Source: a candidate division TA06 bacterium DG_78
GTDB taxonomy: Bacteria; Hydrothermota; Tepidihabitantia; SM23-42
Length of the DNA stretch: 9,767 nt
NCBI GenBank assembly: GCA_001303225.1
Contig: LJNI01000083.1
Span: 1 to 9,767, forward strand
Direction: 5' to 3'
Shown here: positions 1 through 5,611 of the stretch, piece after piece
How positions within the stretch are numbered: position 1 is the first letter of the stretch
How the letters are laid out: each line of letters starts with the position of its first letter
Translations under genes and position numbers: made by a program
Notes under the pieces: generated by a model
The model's input: the letters and a program-made list of their open reading frames with translations, nothing else
Database searches by the model: none
What the model was told of the DNA's origin: nothing

Positions 1-624
1 TTTAAACAGGTTAATGACCTTACCACAGTGTGGACAGACGAGTCCACTCATGTTTTCAATGACACCGTAAATCTTCAGGTTCAGTCTCCGGGCGAAATTC
101 ACTGCCTTTCTTGAATCGAGAAGAGATACCTCCTGTGGTGTAGTAACAATAATCGCACCAGTCGCCGGAATCAACTGAGCAACCGAGAGTGGTTCATCAC
201 CAGTACCAGGTGGCGAGTCAATAACCAACCAATCCAGGTTCCCCCATGCTACATCACCGAGAAATTGTTGGATAACCTTCATCTTCATCGGTCCACGCCA
301 TATCACCGGCATATTCTTGTCTTGCAGCAGAAATGCCATTGAAACTAATGAGAGATTTTTTGTAACCGCAACTGGTAGGATACTGTTTTCTCCGGCAGAA
401 ACAAGCCTTTCGTGTTCAACGCCGAGCATCTTCGCCAGATTTGGTCCGTGGATATCGACATCAAGAAGCCCGACTTTCAATTGCCTTTCACTCAGTGCGA
501 CACCGAGATTTGCCGCCACCGTACTTTTTCCGACACCACCTTTGCCGGAAAAGACGAGCAGCCGGTTTTTAATTTTGCTCAAGGTCTCGGCTACTTTTAT
601 ATTTTCTTCACTATTTTTATTCAT
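1..624 (-). CDS. mrp: Mrp/NBP35-family Fe-S cluster carrier ATPase (C-terminus beyond window edge)
   Basis: A P-loop ATPase of the Mrp/ApbC/NBP35 family, which binds and transfers [4Fe-4S] clusters in the cytoplasm. The visible 208 residues carry the deviant Walker [11 protein letters not shown] (26-35), switch I DVDIHGPN (55-62), switch [11 protein letters not shown] (136-144) and, near the cut end, [12 protein letters not shown] with the CxxC (C197, C200) that holds the bridging cluster in this family. About 60-80 residues are missing because the frame is still open at base 1. The start is the ATG at 624-622; its ribosome site is weak (AGAG six bases upstream), so translation may depend on the preceding gene, which ends 55 bp upstream. 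It is the last visible gene of a minus-strand series with two NifX-like proteins and DUF5320, which fits handling of Fe-S or metal cofactors. Family assignment is firm; the substrate is unknown. Confidence 0.95.
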   Translation of the reverse strand, partial: MNKNSEENIKVAETLSKIKNRLLVFSGKGGVGKSTVAANLGVALSERQLKVGLLDVDIHGPNLAKMLGVEHERLVSAGENSILPVAVTKNLSLVSMAFLLQDKNMPVIWRGPMKMKVIQQFLGDVAWGNLDWLVIDSPPGTGDEPLSVAQLIPATGAIIVTTPQEVSLLDSRKAVNFARRLNLKIYGVIENMSGLVCPHCGKVINLFK

Positions 625-679
625 TGGATACTCTTATGTTGTTATCATTTATTTTCCAAGTCTTTTATGCTATCATGTA

Positions 680-1063
680 TCATCTGTTTGCTTGGTTTCC
701 AGGTAAGCCATATTTGGAACTCACGCTTGGAGACTGCGTTGGTTTAACTTCACCTTTGTTATACTTTTCTATCGCCTCTTTCACACTACCAGAAACACCA
801 GTAATTATATCTATCCCTGCTGTCTGGAGCGTTTGAAAGGCATTTGGACCAACATTGCCTGTTACAACTGCTTTAACCTGTTTGCCTGCTACGAGTTGTC
901 CAGACTGAATTCCAGCACCACCCATAGCTTCAAGATTGGGATTTTGCGTCGCCTCGAATTCAAGCGTGTCAGTATCTACAAAGATAAAATACTTACATCT
1001 GCCAAATCTTGGGTCAACGTCTGAATCCAAATTATCTCCTTGGGAAGTAATGCAGATTTTCAT
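680..1063 (-). CDS. NifX/NifB-type dinitrogenase iron-molybdenum cofactor-binding domain protein (second copy)
   Basis: A 127-residue single-domain protein of the NifB/NifX/MTH1175 fold (Pfam Dinitrogenase iron-molybdenum cofactor family). Seen in the sequence: beta-strand start MKICITSQGD, the family motif DPRFGRCKYFIFVD (17-30), the Gly-rich stretch EAMGGAGIQSGQLV (45-58), and the C-terminal signature GVSGSVKEAIEKYNKGE (89-105). Family members bind Fe-S or FeMo-type clusters, but most stand-alone copies occur in organisms without nitrogenase and have no proven role. The start has a strong site (AAAGGAGGA, seven bases before ATG). It lies 18 bp after the paralogue at 1082-1480, almost certainly co-transcribed. 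Compared with that paralogue it is poor in Cys (C4, C23) and lacks the Cys/His-rich tail, so the two copies probably do not do identical work. No nif structural gene is visible. Confidence 0.9.
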   Translation of the reverse strand: MKICITSQGDNLDSDVDPRFGRCKYFIFVDTDTLEFEATQNPNLEAMGGAGIQSGQLVAGKQVKAVVTGNVGPNAFQTLQTAGIDIITGVSGSVKEAIEKYNKGEVKPTQSPSVSSKYGLPGNQANR

Positions 1064-1081
1064 ATTGCTATCCTCCTTTCT

Positions 1082-1480
1082 CTAATGTTCGCCTCTGTGT
1101 TGCTCAGGATGGTCGCACTCGGTTTTGTCTAAACCATACCCTTTTCCAGAACCTGGCTTACAGAGGCTCTCACTACCTTCGAGCGTACCTTTTTGAAGTT
1201 TCTCTAGTGTATCATTCACTGTTCCACTCACGCCTAAAATCGTCTGGATTCCATATTCACTGAAAAAGCTTGTTGCACGCCGGCCCATGCCACCACATAT
1301 AATACACTCAACACCTCTCTGATGCAGAAATTGCGGTATAAAACCAGGCTGGTGACCGGGGTTCTCTATGCTCTCTTGCTTTACGATTTTGCCGTTCTCA
1401 ATTTCCACGATAGTAAAGGCTGGACATCTTCCAAAATGAGCAGATACAAAATCTCCATCTGTTGATATCGCTATGCGCAT
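1082..1480 (-). CDS. NifX/NifB-type dinitrogenase iron-molybdenum cofactor-binding domain protein (first copy, Cys/His-rich tail)
   Basis: A 132-residue paralogue of the following gene, same NifB/NifX/MTH1175 family. Visible features: MRIAISTDGDFVSAHFGRCPAF (1-22) containing the HFGRCP signature, ENPGHQPGFIPQFLHQRGV (39-57), a CIICGGMG loop (C59, C62), and GVSGTVNDTLEKLQKGTLEG (83-102). The C-terminal tail after residue 105 adds C107 and C122 and several His (ECDHPEQHRGEH), a plausible extra metal-binding segment; that role is inference. The ATG is preceded by AAAGGAGGA at good spacing. It follows DUF5320 by 78 bp, and that gap holds a stable stem-loop, then leads into the second NifX-like gene after 18 bp. 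A role as an Fe-S or metallocofactor carrier working with the Mrp ATPase is the natural guess; nitrogen fixation itself is not supported by anything in the window. Confidence 0.9.
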   Translation of the reverse strand: MRIAISTDGDFVSAHFGRCPAFTIVEIENGKIVKQESIENPGHQPGFIPQFLHQRGVECIICGGMGRRATSFFSEYGIQTILGVSGTVNDTLEKLQKGTLEGSESLCKPGSGKGYGLDKTECDHPEQHRGEH

Positions 1481-1514
1481 AATTCTTCCTCCTTTTCGAA
1501 TCCCTTCACATTCT

Positions 1515-1552
1515 GGATAGGGAGCAGAATAAAAACATAACTGCTCCCATCC
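1515..1552 (-). other. Intergenic stem-loop between DUF5320 and NifX-like genes
   Basis: GGATAGGGAGCAG (1515-1527) can pair with CTGCTCCCATCC (1541-1552): twelve base pairs with a single bulged A and a 13-nt AT-rich loop. In the minus-strand transcript it lies just after the DUF5320 stop and about 35 nt before the NifX-like start. No U-run follows on that strand, so it is not a classical intrinsic terminator. An mRNA-stabilising or processing hairpin that sets different levels for the genes on either side is more likely. Confidence 0.6.
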
Positions 1553-1558
1553 ACGCCC

Positions 1559-1948
1559 TTATTTCTTTTCCTGTGCCTGGGCTTTTTCTAATGTGCCGAT
1601 ACGATCTTGGATATCCTTAAGCTGGTTCTTCAGGAATTCAGCTTGTTCCATGAGCATTTGTGTTTCCTCTTTGGGAGTTGGTTCCTGAACATAGGGGTAT
1701 GGCCCTGCCCCATAGGCAGGCCAGCCAAAGCCGGGTAGTCCAGTGGCATAATACCAATGTCTCCATCCACGGCCACCGCCCCGGCCAAACCAACCACGGC
1801 CCCTTCCAAAACCACGACCATAACCAAATCCCCCTCTACCCGGAATCGGATTGGCGTAACCCGGCATAGAATAGCCAGCACAATAACCAACACCACGGCC
1901 TGTCATTGGTCCATATCCAAGCGGACCTGTTCTATCTCCACCTGGCAT
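1559..1948 (-). CDS. DUF5320 family glycine/aromatic-rich protein with C-terminal coiled coil
   Basis: A 129-residue protein whose first 26 residues (MPGGDRTGPLGYGPMTGRGV, then GYCAGY) are the DUF5320 signature. Residues about 30-87 are a low-complexity tract of Gly, Arg, Tyr and Trp (for example GRGFGRGRGWFGRGGGRGW), and residues 94-129 form a charged helix with coiled-coil character (EEQ/LKNQLKDIQDRIGTLEK pattern). Function is unknown; in many anaerobes the family lies next to NifX-like and Mrp genes, as here, so a link to metal-cluster handling is inferred from context only. Start choice: the AGGAGG at 1962-1957 is eight bases before the ATG at 1948 but only two before the ATG at 1954 and overlaps the GTG at 1957, and family members begin MPxGDRTGP. 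It is the first gene of the minus-strand cluster and has an operator-like sequence just upstream. Confidence 0.85.
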   Translation of the reverse strand: MPGGDRTGPLGYGPMTGRGVGYCAGYSMPGYANPIPGRGGFGYGRGFGRGRGWFGRGGGRGWRHWYYATGLPGFGWPAYGAGPYPYVQEPTPKEETQMLMEQAEFLKNQLKDIQDRIGTLEKAQAQEKK

Positions 1949-1966
1949 CGTCATCACCTCCTTTGT

Positions 1967-1990
1967 TAATATTAATGAAAACCATTTTCA
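1967..1990 (-). promoter_or_regulatory. Putative Fur/PerR operator upstream of the DUF5320-NifX-Mrp cluster
   Basis: TGAAAACCATTTTCA (1976-1990) fits the 7-1-7 Fur box TGATAATNATTATCA at 11 of 14 defined positions. The minus-strand reading of 1967-1987 matches bases 2510-2530, in front of the Fur-family gene, at 18 of 21 positions, which supports a shared binding site. It lies 19-42 bases upstream of the DUF5320 start, where a promoter core is expected; no convincing -35/-10 pair could be assigned. Confidence 0.5.
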
Positions 1991-2012
1991 ATAAACTATA
2001 AAAAATGGTATA

Positions 2013-2486
2013 CTACTTTTTATCCCTACACCCATCACATAATCCATAAAATTGAATAAGATGATTTGTGATTTTAAAATTAAATTTTTTCGAAAGCCCC
2101 TTTTCAGTTCGACCAAGCAGTTCAATCTCATCGTCGATAAAATCCGTGTAATCTATTACCCTACCACAATTTGTGCACACCAAATGATGATGGTGTCTTA
2201 TTCCTTTGGGTCCTTCAGATAATTCAAATCTTGCCCTACCATCACCAAAGTCAAATTTGAAAACAAGCCCAATGTGAACAAGTAACTCCAGGGTGCGATA
2301 AATAGTCGTGAGTCCAATATGAGGATAGATCTTGTGGACTTCAAGGTATATATCTTCGGCACTAAGATGCTTGGATGTTCGGTTTAATACATCTAATATT
2401 GCTTCTCTCGGTACCGTAATTCTATAACCACGTCCCTGGAATCTCCCGTGCCACCATGGTGGACCCATATTGCTTCTTTTCGGCAT
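2013..2486 (-). CDS. Fur-family metalloregulator, PerR-like
   Basis: A 157-residue Fur-superfamily repressor. The winged helix spans about 20-85 (YRITVPREAILDVL, then HLSAEDIYLEV and GLTTIYRTLELL as recognition region), followed by the dimerisation/metal domain. Structural zinc ligands are C104/C107 and C150/C153. Aligning by eye with Bacillus PerR, the regulatory site would be H40, E88, H99, H101 and D112; Asp rather than Glu at the last position is a PerR-like trait, while E88 replaces the PerR Asp. Residues 1-19 (MPKRSNMGPPWWHGRFQGR) form a short N-terminal extension. The start at 2486 has GAGGTGA five bases upstream; longer in-frame starts lie within the promoter and were not used. It is followed by the DUF5320/NifX/Mrp genes and is divergent from the exporter gene. 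Its own promoter is overlapped by a palindrome, so autoregulation is likely. Whether it senses iron, peroxide or another metal cannot be settled by sequence. Confidence 0.92.
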   Translation of the reverse strand: MPKRSNMGPPWWHGRFQGRGYRITVPREAILDVLNRTSKHLSAEDIYLEVHKIYPHIGLTTIYRTLELLVHIGLVFKFDFGDGRARFELSEGPKGIRHHHHLVCTNCGRVIDYTDFIDDEIELLGRTEKGLSKKFNFKITNHLIQFYGLCDGCRDKK

Positions 2487-2515
2487 AACATTCACCTCTC
2501 TATTAACAGAAATGG

Positions 2516-2539
2516 TTTCCATTATCATTATAATGGAAA
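2516..2539. promoter_or_regulatory. Palindromic operator over the Fur-family gene promoter
   Basis: A 24-bp palindrome with one mismatched pair, arms TTTCCATTAT and ATAATGGAAA. The minus strand contains TTATAATGATAATGG, 11 of 14 matches to the PerR box TTATAATNATTATAA and 10 of 14 to the Fur box. It covers the -10 hexamer of the regulator promoter, the usual place for autorepression. It is about 40 bp upstream of the exporter promoter -35 and would not block it directly. Confidence 0.75.
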
Positions 2540-2554
2540 AATTCACTTTGTCAA
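2527..2554 (-). promoter_or_regulatory. Consensus sigma70 promoter of the Fur-family gene
   Basis: On the minus strand, TTGACA (2554-2549), a 16-bp spacer and TATAAT (2532-2527): both hexamers are perfect. Predicted start of transcription is near 2520, giving a leader of about 34 nt to the ATG at 2486. Confidence 0.85.
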
Positions 2555-2575
2555 GGGGTAATGTGTCTCATGTGA

Positions 2576-2603
2576 TTGACATCTCCTTTTTCTCGGTTAT
2601 ACT
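2576..2603 (+). promoter_or_regulatory. Sigma70 promoter of the EamA exporter gene
   Basis: TTGACA (2576-2581), 16-bp spacer, TATACT (2598-2603). Predicted transcription start near 2610, about 40 nt before the ATG at 2652. It is divergent from the regulator promoter, with 21 bp between the two -35 boxes. Confidence 0.8.
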
Positions 2604-2651
2604 CGATTTATATTATAAAACAACTAGAAACCGAAAAAGAGTAACAATCAT

Positions 2652-3557
2652 ATGAATTCGAACACTCGTGCTCGAAACAATTTCATGAAGGGATTTTTCT
2701 ATGCATTAGCAGGCACGTTTTTTGTATCTACTAACTATATTACCGCCAAGTATGCTTTGCAGGGGTTTAATCCAGAGACCTTCAGTCTGATCTGGACAGC
2801 AACTGCTGCGGTTTATTCATACATCATTATTCTCATTACCGGCAAGAGACGACTCCTGACGATACCCGCTCGTACTATCGGCAAGACGATAGTATTGGGT
2901 ATTGCTACGGGCATCGGAATGATTCTCTCGTGGGCCGGACTTGCTCGACTCGACCCGTCATTTACTGCATTTTTGTGGCGGTTTGCTCCTGTGCTTATTA
3001 TCATGTTCAGCGCCCTTTTTCTAGGTGAACGGCTGTCAATTATCGAACTCGGTCCTATTATAATCATGATTCTCGGTGGTGTACTCAGTGCCATTGGAAG
3101 GTGGGATGTTGTCGGTACTGGCATAATCCTGTCGCTCTTAGGCTGCTGTGCCTTTGCTATACAGATGTTAATGGCAAAAATGGTTGTAGATGACATACAT
3201 CCGAACATTCTCGTCTTTTACCGAGTCGGCATTGGCGTATGTGTCATTGCACTCTGGACCTTCCTTACTGGTAAAGCTGATTTTGACGTTAAAACATCGT
3301 ATTGGTTGGTCACCTTCTTAGGCGCGTTCCTGGGTCCTTGTTTTAGTTTTCTCTTAACGTTTCAATCATATCGCATCTGGGATTTATCGCGCTCCACAAT
3401 AGTGCGGACTACACAACCCCTCTTTGTGTTGCCTCTTGCCTATCTTATTCTTAATAAACTTCCAACAAAAAAGGAGCTCTTTGGAGGTTTGATAATTTTA
3501 GTCGGTTCTTTCTGGTTTGCATGGATTCATTTTATTCAGAGGAAGCAGAAAAAATAA
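2652..3557 (+). CDS. EamA/DMT-family transporter
   Basis: A 301-residue inner-membrane protein of the drug/metabolite transporter superfamily (EamA, RhaT-like). Two homologous EamA repeats are visible, about residues 14-148 and 155-295, giving ten hydrophobic segments. The first repeat ends with the characteristic FLWRFAPVLIIMFSALFLGERLS (split here as FLWRFAPVLIIMF, 107-119, and SALFLGERLS, 120-129); the second has the equivalent RTTQPLFVLPLAYLILNKLP (252-271). Members export amino acids, nucleosides, metabolites or drugs; the substrate cannot be predicted. The ATG at 2652 has only a weak purine-rich stretch (AAAAAGAG) upstream; the alternative Met12 has no better site. It is divergent from the Fur-family gene but has its own promoter outside the operator, so iron control is not implied. 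No terminator is evident after it. Confidence 0.93.
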   Translation: MNSNTRARNNFMKGFFYALAGTFFVSTNYITAKYALQGFNPETFSLIWTATAAVYSYIIILITGKRRLLTIPARTIGKTIVLGIATGIGMILSWAGLARLDPSFTAFLWRFAPVLIIMFSALFLGERLSIIELGPIIIMILGGVLSAIGRWDVVGTGIILSLLGCCAFAIQMLMAKMVVDDIHPNILVFYRVGIGVCVIALWTFLTGKADFDVKTSYWLVTFLGAFLGPCFSFLLTFQSYRIWDLSRSTIVRTTQPLFVLPLAYLILNKLPTKKELFGGLIILVGSFWFAWIHFIQRKQKK

Positions 3558-3578
3558 TAAATATATTACAGCCCACAG

Positions 3579-3632
3579 TTGACATTTTCTTTTCTTCCTG
3601 TACCTTGACATGATGAAAATTTCAATTACACT
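3579..3632 (+). promoter_or_regulatory. Promoter region of the OmpA-like gene, two TTGACA boxes
   Basis: The better promoter is TTGACA (3605-3610), 16-bp spacer, TACACT (3627-3632), giving a leader of about 22 nt before the ATG at 3662. A second TTGACA at 3579-3584 has only TACCTT (3601-3606) at 16 bp and may be weak or an activator-type site. The upstream box lies within CACAGTTGACATTTT (3574-3588), repeated exactly at 4372-4386. Confidence 0.65.
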
Positions 3633-3661
3633 TGTGTAGGTTCTTAACCAAGGAGGAGAAT

Positions 3662-4297
3662 ATGAAGGTTGCATTTATTGCTGTATGCATAATCGCTCTG
3701 CTGTTTATCGGTGCCTCTTATTATTTTTATAATGCCTATAACAAGACACAAAGCGAGCTCGAAGCCAAAGTCGCTGATATGTCCCAAGAAAAAGAAGTAG
3801 AGATTTCGCGGCTCACAGATACATACGATAGGCTCGTTGCCGACATGAAAAAAGAAATTGAAATGGGTCAAATAAAAATCACCCAGTTACACGATCGGCT
3901 GTCAGTCAGTATGGTCGACAAAATTCTATTTCCTTCAGGTGAAGCAGAGATTACACCTGAGGGACTGAAGATTCTTGAACGGGTCGGTAGTGTTTTAAAA
4001 AATACTCAAAACAAAATTATTCGTGTCGAAGGGCACACCGACAACGTGCAGATACATCCGCGACTACAGAAAAAATTCCCCACTAATTGGGAGCTTTCAA
4101 CAGCGCGTGCAACAAATGTCGTGCGTTTTCTACAGGAGAAGGTCGGCATTGAACCAGTACGTTTACAGGCAATCGGTATGTCAGAATATCATCCAGTAGC
4201 GAGCAACAAAGCAGAAGAGGGACGCAGTCAGAATCGAAGAATAGAGATCAATCTATTACCAGAACCTGCGGAAGAAATGCCGGTGATGTCGGAATAA
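3662..4297 (+). CDS. OmpA/MotB-like peptidoglycan-binding membrane protein
   Basis: A 211-residue protein with an N-terminal transmembrane anchor (about 3-22), a coiled-coil linker (about 28-80, rich in Glu/Lys heptads) and a C-terminal OmpA domain (about 82-198). The domain shows the core VEGHTDN (122-128), NWELSTARATNVVRFL (142-157), and GRSQNRRIEINL (187-198). D127 and R149 correspond to the Asp and Arg that bind diaminopimelate in OmpA-type domains, so peptidoglycan binding in the periplasm is well supported. The architecture suggests an inner-membrane-anchored cell-wall tether rather than a beta-barrel porin; it is not a full MotB, since the TM segment lacks the proton-carrying Asp and no MotA is nearby. 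The start at 3662 has AGGAGGA six bases upstream; the in-frame start at 3632 overlaps the -10 box. It has its own promoter and is probably monocistronic. Confidence 0.9.
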   Translation: MKVAFIAVCIIALLFIGASYYFYNAYNKTQSELEAKVADMSQEKEVEISRLTDTYDRLVADMKKEIEMGQIKITQLHDRLSVSMVDKILFPSGEAEITPEGLKILERVGSVLKNTQNKIIRVEGHTDNVQIHPRLQKKFPTNWELSTARATNVVRFLQEKVGIEPVRLQAIGMSEYHPVASNKAEEGRSQNRRIEINLLPEPAEEMPVMSE

Positions 4298-4376
4298 AAT
4301 GTAGGAAAGGTTTGTCTCTTTTTAATGTAACACTGCAGCATGATTATTTGTTTGAAATTCAGAAAATCAAACACAG

Positions 4377-4403
4377 TTGACATTTTTTTTCATTCATTAT
4401 AGT
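4377..4403 (+). promoter_or_regulatory. Upstream promoter candidate for the secreted protein gene
   Basis: TTGACA (4377-4382), 15-bp spacer, TATAGT (4398-4403). The preceding bases contain a 7-bp inverted repeat, TGTTTGA (4349-4355) and TCAAACA (4367-4373), a possible operator. The transcript would have a leader of about 180 nt. Confidence 0.5.
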
Positions 4404-4440
4404 CATTCAATATTGTTAAAAGTATACAACAATAATCGCC

Positions 4441-4468
4441 TTTACAATTTGTTAATAATGAGTATAAT
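4441..4468 (+). promoter_or_regulatory. Main promoter candidate for the secreted protein gene
   Basis: TTTACA (4441-4446), 16-bp spacer, TATAAT (4463-4468), in a very AT-rich stretch. A second TATAAT lies at 4474-4479. The resulting leader to the ATG at 4594 is about 115-120 nt. Confidence 0.65.
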
Positions 4469-4489
4469 TTTACTATAATAAAAATATCC

Positions 4490-4573
4490 ATGAAAGGAGG
4501 TGCCAGAAACATTACGAGGTTTAAGTACCTTGATAGAATATCATCAAGATATCGAACATATACATACCTGTAA
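4490..4573 (+). other. Leader segment with an unused strong Shine-Dalgarno and a possible 27-codon ORF
   Basis: AAAGGAGGTG (4493-4502) is a near-perfect anti-16S complement, yet no ATG, GTG or TTG follows at 5-10 bases; the codon at the right distance is ATT (4511). An ORF from ATG 4490 through that ATT ends at TAA 4571-4573 (27 codons), but the ATG itself lies upstream of the site. A small hairpin, CTTGAT/ATCAAG (4529-4548), follows. It may be a ribosome standby site, a rare AUU-initiated leader peptide, or a remnant. Confidence 0.25.
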
Positions 4574-4593
4574 CACAAGAAAGGAGATATATA

Positions 4594-5580
4594 ATGAAAA
4601 AATTGACCATGCTGTTAGCAATGTTACTGTTTATCGCGAGTGGATTTCTATTTGCCGAGCAGCCAACACTCAATGTACGTAATTCATTTAGGACCCACGC
4701 ACAGACAATTGATATGGAAACAGAACCGGGTTCTCGCTCAGACCTGCTCTTTGACCAACCAGCAGCAGATCCACCATATAATTTGGGCTCCTCTCAGTGG
4801 TACAGCGTCTTAGCATTAGACTCAAAGATTGCTGATAATTTCGATGTTCCGTATCAAGCAAATGTCAATTCAGTGGTCTGGTGGGGTGGTTACTGGAATT
4901 ATGGCCCTGATACAAATGAAGTGATTGATTTTTGGATTGAGATCTATCCAGATAGTGCAGGTAACAACCAACCAATGCAAGATCCAATTTATAGTGAGCG
5001 CGTTTCATTCGAAGACGTTTTCCTCGGTGCATATGCAAATTTCAATCATTATCGCTACTCTGCAAATATCCCACCATTTTTAGCAAACCCAGGTGAGACG
5101 TACTGGATTGTATTCATGGCAACCTTGTTTTTCCAACCACAATATGGTATGCAGATAGATACGTTCCCTGCTCAAGGTGATGATCAAATAGGCTATTTCA
5201 AGAGCAATTACTTTGGCTATCCAGAGTGGATACCGACCTCAAGCCTCTGGGGTGGACAATATGAACTGGCTTTTCAGATTTATGGTTCTGTAACTGGCGT
5301 TGAAGAAGAGTATACAGGGATTACCAATGTCGGTGATATCTCATTCAACTCGATAACGAACGATAAGATCAGATTCAAAATTTTCCTTCAATCACCAGTC
5401 AATGTCGAAGCACGAATATTTGACCTGACTGGCAGAGTGGTTGGAACGATGGTTAATGCACTATTACCTGCTGGTGAAAAGGTATACGAATACAACAACA
5501 CACTACCAACCGGTGTCTATTTTGTCCGTATTAAGGCTGGTGATATAACAAAAATAGTTAAAATACTTGTAGTAAGATGA
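4594..5580 (+). CDS. Secreted protein with C-terminal Por/type IX secretion sorting-like domain
   Basis: A 328-residue exported protein. A Sec signal peptide is clear (MKK, hydrophobic core 5-18, probable cleavage after FLFA at 21). Residues about 45-235 form an aromatic-, Asp- and Pro-rich beta domain (WYSV, VVWWGGYWNYGPD, YWIVFMA, GSVTGVEEE) that I do not recognise as an enzyme. The last 85 residues follow the sorting-domain pattern used by type IX secretion substrates of FCB-type bacteria (VNVEARIFDLTGRVVGTM, then LPAGEKVYEY, PTGVYFVRIKAGD and a basic KIVKILVVR end). This predicts passage through the inner membrane by Sec and across or onto the outer membrane by a Por-like system; a FlgD-type Ig fold without secretion function is the alternative. 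The ATG has AAGGAGAT seven bases upstream. It is transcribed alone from one or two upstream promoters and is followed at once by a strong terminator. Confidence 0.88.
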   Translation: MKKLTMLLAMLLFIASGFLFAEQPTLNVRNSFRTHAQTIDMETEPGSRSDLLFDQPAADPPYNLGSSQWYSVLALDSKIADNFDVPYQANVNSVVWWGGYWNYGPDTNEVIDFWIEIYPDSAGNNQPMQDPIYSERVSFEDVFLGAYANFNHYRYSANIPPFLANPGETYWIVFMATLFFQPQYGMQIDTFPAQGDDQIGYFKSNYFGYPEWIPTSSLWGGQYELAFQIYGSVTGVEEEYTGITNVGDISFNSITNDKIRFKIFLQSPVNVEARIFDLTGRVVGTMVNALLPAGEKVYEYNNTLPTGVYFVRIKAGDITKIVKILVVR

Positions 5581-5611
5581 AAAAGGGCGGCTGTGCCGCC
5601 GTCCCCTTTTT
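5581..5611. terminator. Bidirectional intrinsic terminator between convergent genes
   Basis: GGCGGC (5586-5591), loop TGT, GCCGCC (5595-5600), followed by CCCC and five T on the plus strand. The A-run 5580-5584 supplies the U-run for the minus strand. It sits directly after the plus-strand stop (5578-5580) and overlaps the minus-strand purC stop codon (5612-5610), so both genes can end here. Confidence 0.85.

Noticed and set aside
317..706. Long plus-strand open frame (129 codons)
   Set aside because: It is antisense to the Mrp gene, which has intact Walker A, switch and CxxC motifs; the predicted product is low-complexity Ser/Phe-rich.
680..1480. Nitrogen fixation locus
   Set aside because: NifX/NifB-type domains occur widely without nitrogenase, and no nifHDK or nifEN gene is visible.
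2516..2603. Iron control of the EamA exporter through the palindrome
   Set aside because: The palindrome is about 37 bp upstream of the exporter -35 box and does not overlap its promoter.
2813..3208. Minus-strand open frame opposite the EamA gene
   Set aside because: No ribosome site, and the plus-strand frame shows the full transporter pattern.
4500..4682. 60-codon frame from GTG at 4500 overlapping the secreted protein gene
   Set aside because: The GTG lies inside the Shine-Dalgarno itself, and most of the frame overlaps the signal peptide in another frame.
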